From Tepidisphaeraceae bacterium (GTDB lineage: Bacteria > Planctomycetota > Phycisphaerae > Tepidisphaerales > Tepidisphaeraceae), in the NCBI GenBank assembly GCA_035998445.1, contig DASYHQ010000064.1, forward strand, positions 1 through 50,406: a DNA stretch of 50,406 nt. The letters run 5' to 3'. Made by a program: the position numbers and the translations under genes. Positions 17,567 through 25,896 of this stretch are shown here, one piece after another. Under the pieces are notes generated by a model. It ran no database searches. It was not told the origin of the DNA and saw only the letters and a list, made by a program, of their open reading frames with translations. How positions within the stretch are numbered: the stretch's first letter is position 1; every line of letters starts with the position of its first letter.

Positions 17567-18142
17567 CTAATCCACCACCCCCTCGATCCCTCGCCGGATC
17601 AGGTTCACCGCGATGGCGGCCAGCAGGACCATCACGAGCTTGCTGAAGGCCTTCAGCGTGTTGCTGCCAACAAGCCGGGCGATCCGGTCGGCCGACAGCA
17701 GGATCGCAAGCAGCAGGGCGAAGTTGACAGCCAAGCTGAGGGCGGTCATCGCATGACCGTGGTGGGCGCTGAGGACCAGCACGTTGGTCAGCGTCGCGGG
17801 GCCGGCGATCAGGGGCATGGCCAGTGGGACGATGCCGACCATCTCGCTTTCGAACACCGCCGGCTTGCCGGGCATCACGAGGTCCATGACGGCCAGCACG
17901 AGCAGGATCAGCCCACCGGCGATCATGAAGTCGTCGGTCGAGATGCCGAGCAGCCCGAAGATGGCGGTGCCCAGAAACATGAAGCCCAGGCAGATGATCG
18001 TCGCCGCCAGCACCGCCTCGAAGCTGATCGCCCGGCGTTGCTTGCGCGATAGCTGAGCCGTGAATGCCAGGAACAGCGGCACCAACCCGAAGGCGTCGAT
18101 GCTGACGAACAGCGGGACGAAGGTTTCGAGGAAGGAGCGCAT
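17567..18142 (-). CDS. MarC family membrane protein
   Basis: Integral inner-membrane protein of 191 aa with six hydrophobic helices, matching the MarC/UPF0056 family. The N-terminal FVPLFVSIDAFGLVPLFLAF and SIDAFG region are typical, and MPLIAGPATLTNVLVL is the conserved PGP/GPATLT motif of the second repeat. Some family members were linked to amino-acid export or multidrug resistance, but this is weakly supported in general. Start ATG 18142 fits the family N-terminus. It is followed upstream by a composite repeat and a short family I half. Confidence 0.87.
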   Translation of the reverse strand: MRSFLETFVPLFVSIDAFGLVPLFLAFTAQLSRKQRRAISFEAVLAATIICLGFMFLGTAIFGLLGISTDDFMIAGGLILLVLAVMDLVMPGKPAVFESEMVGIVPLAMPLIAGPATLTNVLVLSAHHGHAMTALSLAVNFALLLAILLSADRIARLVGSNTLKAFSKLVMVLLAAIAVNLIRRGIEGVVD

Positions 18143-18256
18143 GGAGAGAAGGGGGTTAGGAGATCGGAGTCAGGGGTTAGACGATAGAATGCCGAGGTTC
18201 GGAGTACCTCAGGATGACGATACGATTGGGATATCGCATCGTAAACCCCCAACGCT

Positions 18257-18428
18257 TAGAGCGGTTCAACTTCGGGTGTAGCGTCTGGCCGCAACCCTGT
18301 CATCCCGAGCGGGAGCGGTAGCGACCCGAGGGATCGCCACTGTCGAGCGACGTCCGTCACGTGAGATCCCTCAGGTCGCTACCGCTCCCTTCGGGATGAC
18401 ACGCTACACCTGAGGTAGAGCCGCTCTA
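18257..18428. repeat. Composite family E + C element (copy 1, 168 bp)
   Basis: The element lies between TA dinucleotides at 18257-18258 and 18427-18428. Its ends are GAGCGGTTCAACTTCGGGTG and the inverse CACCTGAGGTAGAGCCGCTC. Inside is a family C pair (TGTCATCCCGAGCGGGAG to CTCCCTTCGGGATGACA). A second copy of 169 bp lies in opposite orientation at 42458-42626. The right end supplies the TAG stop codon of the HIT gene. Confidence 0.85.
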
Positions 18429-18932
18429 GCCCCTAACTCCCTCCACGCCCGCCATCAGTTCGTCGTACAGCTGAGTCATCGCCTGCGGGACGATGCGGAC
18501 CTCGCCGACGACGCTGATGAAGTTGGTGTCGCCGGCCCAGCGGGGGACGACATGCTGGTGAAGGTGCCCCGGCACGCCAGCGCCGGCGACGCGGCCGACG
18601 TTGATGCCGATGTTGAAGCCCTGGGCCGACACCGCCCGCTTCAGCAGGCGCACGGCTCCTGCGGTCTGCTGGTGGATGTCGAGCAGGACCGGCTCGCTTA
18701 GCGCGTCGAACTCGGCGGTGTGGGTGAGCGGCGCGACGAGGATGTGGCCGTTCGTGTACGGGTAACGGTTCATCATCACGACGACCGACTCCGTGCGCCA
18801 CAAGATCAGCCGTTGGCGGAATTCCTCAGGCGGGCAGGTCGCGGCCTCGCAGAGGAAGCAGCCGGTGTCGGGCTTGTCGATCGCGCGGATGTAGTCCATC
18901 CGCCAGGGGGCGTAAAGCGGGGGGTTGGCCAT
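18426..18932 (-). CDS. HIT family protein (nucleotide hydrolase/transferase)
   Basis: Histidine-triad protein of 168 aa. The hallmark HLHQHVVPRW is near residue 122, and the zinc-binding cysteines are CFLCEAATCPPEE near residue 22. The family includes bacterial Ap4A phosphorylase-like and GalT-like enzymes. The N-terminal MANPPLYAPWRMDYI is a typical HIT start, so ATG 18932 is used rather than the longer frame running through repeat DNA. Cytosolic, monomer or dimer. Its stop codon TAG (18426-18428) lies at the edge of a repeat element. Confidence 0.88.
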   Translation of the reverse strand: MANPPLYAPWRMDYIRAIDKPDTGCFLCEAATCPPEEFRQRLILWRTESVVVMMNRYPYTNGHILVAPLTHTAEFDALSEPVLLDIHQQTAGAVRLLKRAVSAQGFNIGINVGRVAGAGVPGHLHQHVVPRWAGDTNFISVVGEVRIVPQAMTQLYDELMAGVEGVRG

Positions 18933-18997
18933 GGATGCATCGTAGCAACGGCAGGCGGGAAGGGGGAAGGACGCCTTCCTTCGTGCTTCGACGCCGG

Positions 18998-19085
18998 GGG
19001 GAGACACAGGCAAGAATGCCTGTGCCACAGCAGAGAAGCAGACGGGGGGAGAGACAGGCAGGAATGCCTGTCCTACAGAAGACGG
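18998..19085. repeat. Two family A hairpins in tandem
   Basis: Hairpins at 19005-19024 (CACAGGCA-AGAA-TGCCTGTG, followed by CCAC) and 19053-19072 (GACAGGCA-GGAA-TGCCTGTC, followed by CTAC) lie in the same orientation, each preceded by a G-rich tract. The changed first stem base and the changed tetranucleotide (GTGG versus GTAG when read on the other strand) go together. Confidence 0.85.
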
Positions 19086-19109
19086 AAGACGGAAGCGGCC
19101 GGGGGCGAG

Positions 19110-19577
19110 TTAGGACGACGCCGCTGCGGGGTCGGTCGCGAGGCGTTCGCGTACGGTGTCGCGGACCTTCCAGGCGTCCTGTTGGCGGGCGATGGCGCGC
19201 CGCCAGATGGTACGGCGCAACAGCGCCATCATGATCGCCGCCAGCGTGGCGCCGGCGACGTCGGCGATCCAGTCGCGCACGTCGGCCTTGCGCCCGACCA
19301 GCGTCTGCAGCATCTCGTCGGCGGCGCCGTAACACATCGCCACGGCGATCACGAACAGCGCCGGGTAGCGGAAGTGCGGCCGATAGGCCCACAGCGTGGC
19401 GTACAACAGCGTCGCCAGGCCCGCGTACCCCACGAAGTGCTCGATCTTGTCGCTGACGTTCACGTGCGGGACGTGCCGGGGCGGCAGGTGCGTGATCGTG
19501 AAGATCACGGCCCAGTAACAGAGCAGCATCGAAGCGAGGATGACACGCCAATGACGAAGCATGAGACGATGGATCAA
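19110..19577 (-). CDS. VanZ-like family protein
   Basis: Membrane protein of 155 aa with four helices, VanZ-like (domain found in teicoplanin-resistance VanZ and many uncharacterised proteins). Conserved features are THLPP (residues ~29-33) and the SDKIEHFVGYAGLATLLY segment. The final helices are GAADEMLQTLVGRKADVRDWIADVAG, in which EMLQ...GR...D..D is the family signature. A cytoplasmic basic tail follows. ATG 19577 (MIHRLML) or the internal ATG at 19562 could be the start. Function unknown. It neighbours HIT but there is no reason to think of resistance. Confidence 0.82.
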   Translation of the reverse strand: MIHRLMLRHWRVILASMLLCYWAVIFTITHLPPRHVPHVNVSDKIEHFVGYAGLATLLYATLWAYRPHFRYPALFVIAVAMCYGAADEMLQTLVGRKADVRDWIADVAGATLAAIMMALLRRTIWRRAIARQQDAWKVRDTVRERLATDPAAASS

Positions 19578-19631
19578 CAGAACGAAGGGGCCCGAGCGTC
19601 CCTATCCGGGACTCAACAAAAGTCCGACGTT

Positions 19632-19714
19632 CGTAATCCTGAGGTACTCCGAAGGATTTCCCCCCGTATTCGTACGTGGGACGGAAGAGATCCTTTGAAG
19701 TACCTCGGGATGAC
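19632..19714. repeat. Family I inverted repeat, second copy
   Basis: Arms 19632-19657 (TAATCCTGAGGTACTCCGAA...) and 19689-19714 face each other around a spacer that includes CCCCCGTATTCGTACGTGGG. It lies upstream of the VanZ-like gene and downstream of parA. Confidence 0.85.
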
Positions 19715-19757
19715 CAGGTCGGGGTTACGACACGTGCGCCAGCCAGCGTCACGAATA

Positions 19758-20648
19758 TCAGGCGGCCACTTCGGGCTTGGCGCCACCCGCAACTTTGTTC
19801 GCTGCCAGCTTGTTGACGTCGATGTCGTTGTTCACGGTCACCGTCACGCTGGGCGTGCCGGCGTCCATCGCGATCACCTCGCGGGCCAGCGCGCGGTAGT
19901 CGGCAGCGCCGTTGCTGTTGGGCTCGTAATCGATGATTGTCTTGCCAAAGCTCGGGCTCTCGGCCAGCTTGATGTTCCGGCGGATCTTCGTGTTGAACAC
20001 CTTCGCGCCCGCCCACGGCAACGGCTTGCCCTGGGCCGCCTCGATGAAGCCGTTCAACTCGGCCACCACTTCCATGCTGAGCTTGGTTTGGGCATCGAAC
20101 ATGGTCAGCGCGATGCCCGACACCTTCAGCTTCGGGTTCATGCGCTTGTTGACCAGCTGCACCGTCTCCAGCAGCTTGGCCACGCCCTGCAGCGCCAGGA
20201 AGTGCGGCTGCATGGGGATGATGACCTCCGTCGCGGCCGCCAGCGCGTTGATCGTCAGCAAGCCCAGCGATGGCGGGCAGTCGAACAGGATGAAGTCAAA
20301 GTCGTGCTGCGCGCTCTCCAGCTTCTTGCGCATCAGCAGCTCGCGGCCCAGCACGCTCACCAGTTCGATCTCGGCGGCGGCCAGGTCGATGCTGCTGGGG
20401 ATCAGCGCGATGTTCTTACCGACCGATTGCACGGCCTCCAGGATGCTGCGGTCCTCCACCAGCACGTGGTACAGCGAGACGACGTCGGGCGACGGGTCGA
20501 TGCCGTAGTTGATCGTCAGGTGGGCCTGCGGGTCCAGATCGATCAGGCAGACGCGCTTGCCGGCCTCGGCCAGCGCGGCGCCCAGGTTCACCGTGGTCGT
20601 CGTCTTGCCGACGCCACCCTTTTGATTCATCAACGCAATCGTACGCAT
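19758..20648 (-). CDS. ParA family ATPase (Soj-like)
   Basis: Cytosolic ATPase of 296 aa. The deviant Walker A is KGGVGKTTT (residues 10-18), A' is LIDLDPQAH, and the Walker B-like strand is FILFDCPPSLG. This is the MinD/ParA fold used in chromosome or plasmid partition. The C-terminus has about 40 extra residues beyond a typical Soj. No parB or smc-like gene lies nearby, so its partner is elsewhere or it works in another cargo-positioning role. ATG 20648 with an AAGGTGG ribosome-binding site upstream. Regulation not visible. Confidence 0.9.
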   Translation of the reverse strand: MRTIALMNQKGGVGKTTTTVNLGAALAEAGKRVCLIDLDPQAHLTINYGIDPSPDVVSLYHVLVEDRSILEAVQSVGKNIALIPSSIDLAAAEIELVSVLGRELLMRKKLESAQHDFDFILFDCPPSLGLLTINALAAATEVIIPMQPHFLALQGVAKLLETVQLVNKRMNPKLKVSGIALTMFDAQTKLSMEVVAELNGFIEAAQGKPLPWAGAKVFNTKIRRNIKLAESPSFGKTIIDYEPNSNGAADYRALAREVIAMDAGTPSVTVTVNNDIDVNKLAANKVAGGAKPEVAA

Positions 20649-20793
20649 GTTCTGCCACCTTCCCGCAGGGCCCGCCGGCCCATCCGTGGGTCCCTCGTCC
20701 CCGTTCGAACTACGCGGGCGATTATCGCGGGGTTCGGGGGAGATACAAGGAATGGCGGGGGAAGATTACCGATTGCGAAGCGGATGGCGGCTC

Positions 20794-21003
20794 TGGTCCC
20801 TCTCCCGGTACGCTGGGAGAGGTTAGGTGAGGGTGATGCGCGTTGCGGACGGCCCACGAATGGGCACGAAAGGACACGAATAAGAGAGGCGCATCATTGC
20901 GTAGTTTTTATTCGTGCCCATTCGTGGGCATGTGTTCCATCGCGAAGCGTGAGGCAGTTCGCATCACCCTCACCAGGCCTCTCCCGCTGCTGCGGGAGAA
21001 GGG
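20794..21003. repeat. Nested repeat: family G arms enclosing family H
   Basis: Outer arms are TCCCTCTCCCGG...GTGAGGGTGA (20794-20837) and CATCACCCTCACCAGGCCTC to 21003, with hairpins whose stems differ by paired changes. Inner arms are ACGAATGGGCACGAAAGG (20858) and TTCGTGCCCATTCGTGGGCA (to 20930). The right arm supplies the C-terminal tail and stop of truA. Confidence 0.8.
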
Positions 21004-21821
21004 TCGAAGCGGCGCTCACTCCGCGCTCGAGGCCCCCCATGTTTCACCCACTGCAAATACAACCCATGCGGCGGCGCCGTCGGCCCTGCGGCATCGCGAT
21101 GGCGGGCGGCGAGCATCGCCGGAATGGCATCGGCCGGCGTGCGACCGAGGCCGACCTGCACCAGCGTGCCGACCATGATGCGCACCGTGTGCCACAGGAA
21201 CCCCGTCCCCGCCACGCCGATCACCAGCCGTGGGCCGCGCCAGGCAACGTCGCAGCCGAGGATCGTGCGCACCGTGTTCTCCCGGCCATGCCCGGGCCGC
21301 GCGAAGCTGTTCAGGTCGTGCGTGCCCACGAAGTGCGCCGCAGCCACGCTCATCGCGGCCAGGTCCAGCGGCTGCCACCGATGCCACATCAGGTCGGCGG
21401 CAAACAACGGCCGCTCGGTCGCGGTCCAGATCACGTACTGGTAGCGCTTGCTGACCGTGCCGGTGATCGCGTCGAAATCGGGCCCGACCGGTTCGATGCT
21501 GCGGATGATCACGTCGTCCGGGAGCCGGGCGTTGGTCGCCCGGCGAAGGCCCTCGATCGGGATCTGCGTCATGTGCGTGTCGAAGTGGGCCACCTGCCCC
21601 TTGGCATGCACGCACGCATCGGTCCGCGACGACCCGACGAGGTTGATCGGGTGCCCGACGATGCCCATCAGTGTCCGCCGCAAAGTTTCCTGAACGGTCG
21701 GTAATCCCTGCCCCTCAGGCGGCGCCGCGCCGGCCCACGTCGCCGGCACCGACTGCGTCTGCCACCCGTGATACGCGGTGCCGCGGTAGGCGATCGTGAG
21801 CTTGTAGCGTTGGGTGGGCAT
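20970..21821 (-). CDS. truA: tRNA pseudouridine synthase A
   Basis: Cytosolic enzyme of 283 aa making pseudouridine at tRNA positions 38-40. The catalytic Asp68 sits in SSRTDACVHAKG; the family motif is normally RTDAGVHA, so the residue after Ala is Cys instead of Gly. Further TruA features are KRYQYVIW, RPLFA, and NSFARPG...ENTVRTI. The ending (SERRFDPSPAAAGEAW) is read into the repeat at 20970-21003, so the last ~16 residues are repeat-derived. ATG 21821 (MPTQRYKLTI) fits the family start. The PEP-CTERM gene is divergent 117 bp away. Confidence 0.92.
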   Translation of the reverse strand: MPTQRYKLTIAYRGTAYHGWQTQSVPATWAGAAPPEGQGLPTVQETLRRTLMGIVGHPINLVGSSRTDACVHAKGQVAHFDTHMTQIPIEGLRRATNARLPDDVIIRSIEPVGPDFDAITGTVSKRYQYVIWTATERPLFAADLMWHRWQPLDLAAMSVAAAHFVGTHDLNSFARPGHGRENTVRTILGCDVAWRGPRLVIGVAGTGFLWHTVRIMVGTLVQVGLGRTPADAIPAMLAARHRDAAGPTAPPHGLYLQWVKHGGPRARSERRFDPSPAAAGEAW

Positions 21822-21938
21822 AAGTTGGACGGGGCGCGATGGCCGCTTGGTCACGAAATGTAACTTTGCTAACAGATATTTCTTGCAGCCAGCGAACTCT
21901 ACCAGTAGCTTGGCCACGGAACTACGAGGGAGAGCACA

Positions 21939-22745
21939 TTGCCTAAGTTATTTATATTCACTGTCTTATCGTGCGCCGGAGCGCTGCTGGCTTTGACCGC
22001 TGGCCAGAGTGTAGCCGCTCCCATCACTGCGGTGAACGAGCCGGTCCTGATCGACTTTACAGGGTTCAACGGCTCGGGCTTCAATGCCGTTTATACCCCG
22101 GGAACGAACGGCCGATTTGTCTCCCCTGATATCAAGATCATCGGGTTTGATTACGGCACGCTCAACTACAACGGCGACCAGTACGACCTACGCGAAGATT
22201 TCGCCCGTGGCAACTTCAGCTCGGGTGTGAGCACTAGTGGCATCTACGGGTTCAATGTGGGCACCGGTAGCGTGACCGATCCCACGTTGGGATGGCAGCC
22301 TGGGAACTCCGACATGACGCCCGGTACGTTCACGTTCCGCTATCAGAACCTCACCGGTGTCACGCTGCACGCGTTCGACGTCAGCTACGAGGTTTGGGTA
22401 CGCAACGATCAAGCTTCCTCCTATGCGGTCAACATGGCGTACGCCGGCGAGGCTGCAGCGTTCACGACCGTCGGCGACCTCGCCGTGATCACACCGGGCA
22501 GGGCTGATTCATCACCGGCCTTCGTGCGGACGCTGCGGGAGACGACCGTAAACGCGACCGTTTTGCCGAACGAGTACTTCTACCTTCAGTTCCAGGGCGA
22601 CGACGCCTCTGGCACCGGCTCGCGAGACGAGATTGCGCTCGACGATATCTCCGTCACCGCCCACACGCCCGAACCCGGCACCGCAACGACGATGCTGGCG
22701 CTCGGCGCAGCCGCCGCGCTGCGACGTCGCCGGCGCAGCGCGTAA
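21939..22745 (+). CDS. PEP-CTERM sorting-domain protein
   Basis: Secreted protein of 268 aa, function unknown. The N-terminus has a signal peptide (MPKLFIFTVLSCAGALLALTAGQSVAAP; cleavage likely after AA). The body is beta-rich and polar with many Asn/Gly/Thr. The C-terminus has PEP, a hydrophobic stretch TATTMLALGAAAAL and a basic end RRRRRS, the PEP-CTERM pattern recognised by exosortase for processing and surface display. The start is a TTG at 21939 preceded by GAGGGAGAG. The exosortase is not in this window. It is followed by a transposase remnant. Confidence 0.85.
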   Translation: MPKLFIFTVLSCAGALLALTAGQSVAAPITAVNEPVLIDFTGFNGSGFNAVYTPGTNGRFVSPDIKIIGFDYGTLNYNGDQYDLREDFARGNFSSGVSTSGIYGFNVGTGSVTDPTLGWQPGNSDMTPGTFTFRYQNLTGVTLHAFDVSYEVWVRNDQASSYAVNMAYAGEAAAFTTVGDLAVITPGRADSSPAFVRTLRETTVNATVLPNEYFYLQFQGDDASGTGSRDEIALDDISVTAHTPEPGTATTMLALGAAAALRRRRRSA

Positions 22746-22779
22746 GGGTTGTCGGGGGTCGGCCGCTGTCGCTTCGGTA

Positions 22780-22815
22780 CCACGGGCGGCTCGCCCATGC
22801 CACGCGGTGGCCGCC
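22780..22815. repeat. Single family B-like hairpin
   Basis: The minus strand reads GTGGCATGGGCGAGCCGCCC, a GTGG-headed hairpin with an AGC loop. It has no opposed partner. It sits between the PEP-CTERM gene and the IS remnant. Confidence 0.6.
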
Positions 22816-22833
22816 GACGCCCGGTCCAGCGGC

Positions 22834-23040
22834 ATGGAACTGGTGGTGGTCGGTATGAAGGAGGCCCGTCGCGGGTTCGTACTTTTGCCCAAACGGTGGG
22901 TGATCGAGCGGACGAACGCCTGGGCCGCCCGGTTCCGCCGACTCGCCCGCGATCACGAACGACTACCGGACGTTTTCGCCGGCCTGCACTACGCCGCGTT
23001 CGTCGTCCTCATGCTCGGACAACTACTCCGACTCAATTAA
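22834..23040 (+). pseudogene. IS5-family transposase C-terminal remnant
   Basis: A 68-codon fragment with FVLLPKRWVIERTNAWAARF then RRLARDHE, the conserved last domain of IS5-type (DDE) transposases (consensus VLPRRWVVERTFAW...RRL). It ends LLRLN and a TAA. The N-terminal catalytic domain and terminal inverted repeats are absent, so it is not functional. Frame and family are clear; the subgroup is not. Confidence 0.8.
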
Positions 23041-23338
23041 AGTGGGGAACAGCCTCTAGGCCCCACCTGCAGATGGCGGCACGATTCCGTCATAATCGCG
23101 AAATCGGCGGCAGAGTGTCCGCGGAATTCAATCCAAACTCCCGGGAGGTCGTAACGAACTCGCGGGAGTTTAGTTTGGGTCAAACTCCGTGAAGTTCGGG
23201 GCCAGAACCGCGAGCGTTGGGCCGCCGGGATTGGGGTTGACTGCATTGCTCTGACGCGAGAAGAACCAGTAAAGGGATGGCGGTCGGGGCAGCCCGGAGG
23301 CTGTGTGTTTCCTGCCAAGCTCCGATATCCTTCGTCGC

Positions 23339-23839
23339 GTGAGACGCCGCCTGTTCAACGTGCTGGCCTGGCTGTCGCTCGTTGTGGGCGTGGTATCGTG
23401 CGTGATGTGGTTGCGTAGCTATTTTGTCGAGGAGGTGGTTACTGTCCGATTCGGCCGTCAGCGCATCGGCGTTGCATCACAGCCCGGCCGCGTGGCGTTC
23501 TTTCGAGGATTTGGAATTTCGACGAACAGTGGCGGCGTCAGTTACGCAAGGCGGTTCCCAGATTTCTACGTGCGCCCGAACACGCTTGGCTTCAGCGCCT
23601 ATCGCCTATCGAAAGGCGGCGTGCTCATCACAATTCCATACTGGATGCTGATGTTGCTCTCGACCGTTGCGCCTCTCATCCGTTGGCGCAGGTCGCGACT
23701 CCATGCCAACGGCCTGTGCCGCGCCTGCGGCTACGATCTGCGTGCCACCCCTGACCGCTGCCCCGAATGCGGTGCTGTGCCTGAAGCTGTAAGCACTGGT
23801 GCTGATTGGCCCCGCGACCGGGGGCACGGCAATCCGTAG
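23339..23839 (+). CDS. Small membrane protein with C-terminal zinc ribbon
   Basis: Protein of 166 aa of a family that is very common in planctomycetes. An N-terminal helix (LFNVLAWLSLVVGVVSCVMW) is followed by a soluble beta region. A second helix is at ~100-118. The C-terminus has the zinc ribbon CRACGYDLRATPDRCPECG, with the CxxC pairs that are typical of many planctomycete paralogues. Start GTG 23339 (MRRRLFNVLA) is taken from the family pattern; an in-frame upstream codon at 23303 is less likely. Function unknown. Confidence 0.78.
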   Translation: MRRRLFNVLAWLSLVVGVVSCVMWLRSYFVEEVVTVRFGRQRIGVASQPGRVAFFRGFGISTNSGGVSYARRFPDFYVRPNTLGFSAYRLSKGGVLITIPYWMLMLLSTVAPLIRWRRSRLHANGLCRACGYDLRATPDRCPECGAVPEAVSTGADWPRDRGHGNP

Positions 23840-23870
23840 TCGCGACGCGGGCGTCGCTATTGCGGGCTCT

Positions 23871-24605
23871 CTACACCGTGATCGATTCCGGGATGTCGGC
23901 GTTGTGGGAGACGGTTTGCACGTCGTCGTTGTCGTCGAGGGTGGCGATGAGCTTCAGCACCTTTTGGGCCGTCTCGCCTTCCACGGCCACGGTGGTGGTG
24001 GGGACGTGGGTGATGGTGGAGGCCTCGATCGCGATTTTGGCGGCCTTCAGGGCTTCCTTCACCTTGTGGAACGCTGCCGGGGCGGTGACGACGACGTAGA
24101 CCTCGACTTCGTTCTTCACGTCGTCGGCGCCGGCGTCGAGCGCCAGTTCCATCAACGCGTCTTCCTCGATCGCGTCGGCCTTCACGGTGATCAGGCCCTG
24201 CTTGTTGAACTGGAACGCGACCGCGCCGTTGGTGGCCAGGTTGCCGCCGGCCCGCTCGAAGATGGCGCGAAGGTCGGGGGCGGTTCGGGAGCGGTTGTTG
24301 GTAAGGGCCTCGACGAAGATCGCCACGCCACCGGGACCGTAGCCCTCGTATGTGGCGTCCTGATAGTCCTCGGTGCCCAACTCGCCGGTGCCTTTCTTGA
24401 TGGCGTTCTCGATGGTGGCGCGGGGCATGTTGGCCTCTTTGGCCTCGTCGACCACGTAGCGCAGCGCCAGGTTGTCGCGCGGGTCGCCCCCGTTCTTGGC
24501 AGCGATGATGATCTGGCGGGCGATCTTGCTCCAGATCTTGCCCCGGCGGGCATCGTTAGCACCCTTGGCACGCTTAATCGTGGACCAGTGACTATGGCCT
24601 GCCAT
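23871..24605 (-). CDS. YebC/PmpR (TACO1) family regulator
   Basis: Protein of 244 aa of the YebC family, cytosolic, three-domain. The N-terminus MAGHSHWSTIKRAKGANDA is the strongly conserved YebC start, and the ATG at 24605 is therefore firm. EGYGPGGVAIFVEALTNNR lies in the middle domain, and TITHVPTTTVAVEGE lies in the C-terminal domain. Members act as DNA-binding transcription regulators or, as recently argued, translation factors that relieve ribosome stalling at proline stretches. No ruvC next to it, unlike in many bacteria. Confidence 0.93.
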   Translation of the reverse strand: MAGHSHWSTIKRAKGANDARRGKIWSKIARQIIIAAKNGGDPRDNLALRYVVDEAKEANMPRATIENAIKKGTGELGTEDYQDATYEGYGPGGVAIFVEALTNNRSRTAPDLRAIFERAGGNLATNGAVAFQFNKQGLITVKADAIEEDALMELALDAGADDVKNEVEVYVVVTAPAAFHKVKEALKAAKIAIEASTITHVPTTTVAVEGETAQKVLKLIATLDDNDDVQTVSHNADIPESITV

Positions 24606-24730
24606 TGAACGGTCTCCCGAAAGGTAAGGCGTCGAGCGAACGCCCGATTGTAGCGGATGAGCGAGCGGGTGAAAACGGGGAAGGGGGCTGAGGAGTGACT
24701 GTGAATGTTGGAACAGGGAGGCCTCATCCT

Positions 24731-24850
24731 GCCCCTCTCCCGGTACTCCGGGAGAGGCTGGGTGAGGGTGATTGGTTCTTTCGAGAGCCGTCAGCAGCTC
24801 AAAATCACCCTCACCCTAACCCTCTCCCGGAGTACCGGGAGAGGGGACCG
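24731..24850. repeat. Family G inverted repeat (complete)
   Basis: Arms CCCTCTCCCGGTACTCCGGG (from 24733) with GGTGAGGGTGATT and, in reverse, AATCACCCTCACCCTAACCC followed by TCTCCCGGAGTACCGGGAGA. There is no nested element; the spacer is about 35 bases. Confidence 0.85.
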
Positions 24851-24913
24851 GATCGCACGTATTCCGATCCACCTTGCCCCGGCGTGGCCTGCGTGTAGAG
24901 TATCGCGACCTTT

Positions 24914-25384
24914 ATGCCCGAAGCTCGTCGCGCGTCTCAACTTCCGCCACCTGTCGTTGCCTTGGCCGCCTGGCTGTTGCCGGGGTTGGGCCATTCGCTC
25001 GTGGGCGAGCGCGTCCGCGGGATCGCGATTGGCGTGACGGTCGTCAGCATGTACGTCGGTGGCTTGCTGATCGGCGGCGTGCGGGTGATCGAGGTGCCGG
25101 GGTACGACAACGATGGGCGGAAGATCGCCAACACGTCGACCCTGAACGAGGTGCGCATCAAGCCGTGGTCGATCGCGCAGGTGATGGCTGGCCCGCTGGG
25201 CATCGCCAGCGCCGCGGCATCCATCTGGGCGGCGGGGCCGGACGCGTCGGGCGAGCCGCGCGGGGCGCGGTCGCACGTGCGCGTGAACGAGATCGGCACG
25301 CTCTACACCGCCGTCGCCGGCATGCTGAACCTGCTGGCGATCCTGGACTGCACCGGCCGGGCCGGCCGGGAGGCGGAGAAGTGA
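24914..25384 (+). CDS. Hypothetical membrane protein (DUF6677-like)
   Basis: Membrane protein of 156 aa. Hydrophobic helices: 14-31 (VVALAAWLLPGLGHSLVG), 38-56, ~95-110 and ~135-147. The N-terminal P(x)AWLLPGLGH motif is common in planctomycete proteins that I associate with DUF6677, with moderate certainty. The stop overlaps the GTG of the next gene (GTGA at 25381-25384), so the two are coupled. Function unknown. Confidence 0.72.
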   Translation: MPEARRASQLPPPVVALAAWLLPGLGHSLVGERVRGIAIGVTVVSMYVGGLLIGGVRVIEVPGYDNDGRKIANTSTLNEVRIKPWSIAQVMAGPLGIASAAASIWAAGPDASGEPRGARSHVRVNEIGTLYTAVAGMLNLLAILDCTGRAGREAEK

Positions 25385-25641
25385 ACCTCCCGCCGCTCGC
25401 GCTACCGTCGATGTTTCCGCTAGCCCAGTACGTGCCGTTCCTGCGTCCACTGCCGATCTGGGACTACTGGTACCTGCTGCTATTCCCCCTCTGCATCGGC
25501 GTGGCAGTGGTCTACAAGTGCATCAAGACACCCGACGTCCGGCGGATTCCGTGGGAATCGCTCGTCATCTCGCTCTGGATCATTCTGGGCATGTGCGGGG
25601 CGGCACTGGCGCTGGCGATTGTCGTGCGCATCTTCAGTTGA
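25381..25641 (+). CDS. Small hypothetical membrane protein
   Basis: Protein of 86 aa beginning with GTG at 25381, overlapping the upstream gene by 4 bp. Two helices (YWYLLLFPLCIGVAVVYKCI, and VISLWIILGMCGAALALAI at the end) make it a short integral membrane protein. The overlap and the shared location suggest a two-gene membrane unit. No family recognised. Confidence 0.68.
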   Translation: MNLPPLALPSMFPLAQYVPFLRPLPIWDYWYLLLFPLCIGVAVVYKCIKTPDVRRIPWESLVISLWIILGMCGAALALAIVVRIFS

Positions 25642-25710
25642 TCGTTCGTCACCCGTTGCCGCGGACGGAAACTACGAGAATTCTGAAGGTGTCGCGGAGG
25701 CGAGCAACTT

Positions 25711-25874
25711 CTCCCTCTCCCTCCGGGAGAGGGCAGGGGTGAGGGCCCGACGATGCGGACGGTTAGGCCCGCGCTACCCGTGTGATAATGCTCAGATCGC
25801 GTGGCAGGTTCGTCGCAAGTCATTCGCATGACGAGCCCTCACCCTAACCCTCTCCCGGAGGGAGAGGGGACCGG
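25711..25874. repeat. Family G inverted repeat (short-stem version)
   Basis: Left hairpin CTCTCCC-TCC-GGGAGAG with GGCAGGGGTGAGGG, right arm CCCTCACCCTAACCCTCTCC then CGGAGGGAGAGGGGACCGG. The spacer of ~75 bases between the arms shows no gene. It lies between the small membrane genes and the end of murJ. Confidence 0.8.
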
Positions 25875-25896
25875 AAAGGCAAGCACCACCGCCGCT

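Noticed and set aside
18720-21704. A ~1,000-codon open frame on the plus strand
   Set aside because: It lies opposite parA, HIT, VanZ-like and truA, which all have clear family motifs. The translation is Arg/His/Gly-rich low-complexity, as expected for an antisense frame in GC-rich DNA.
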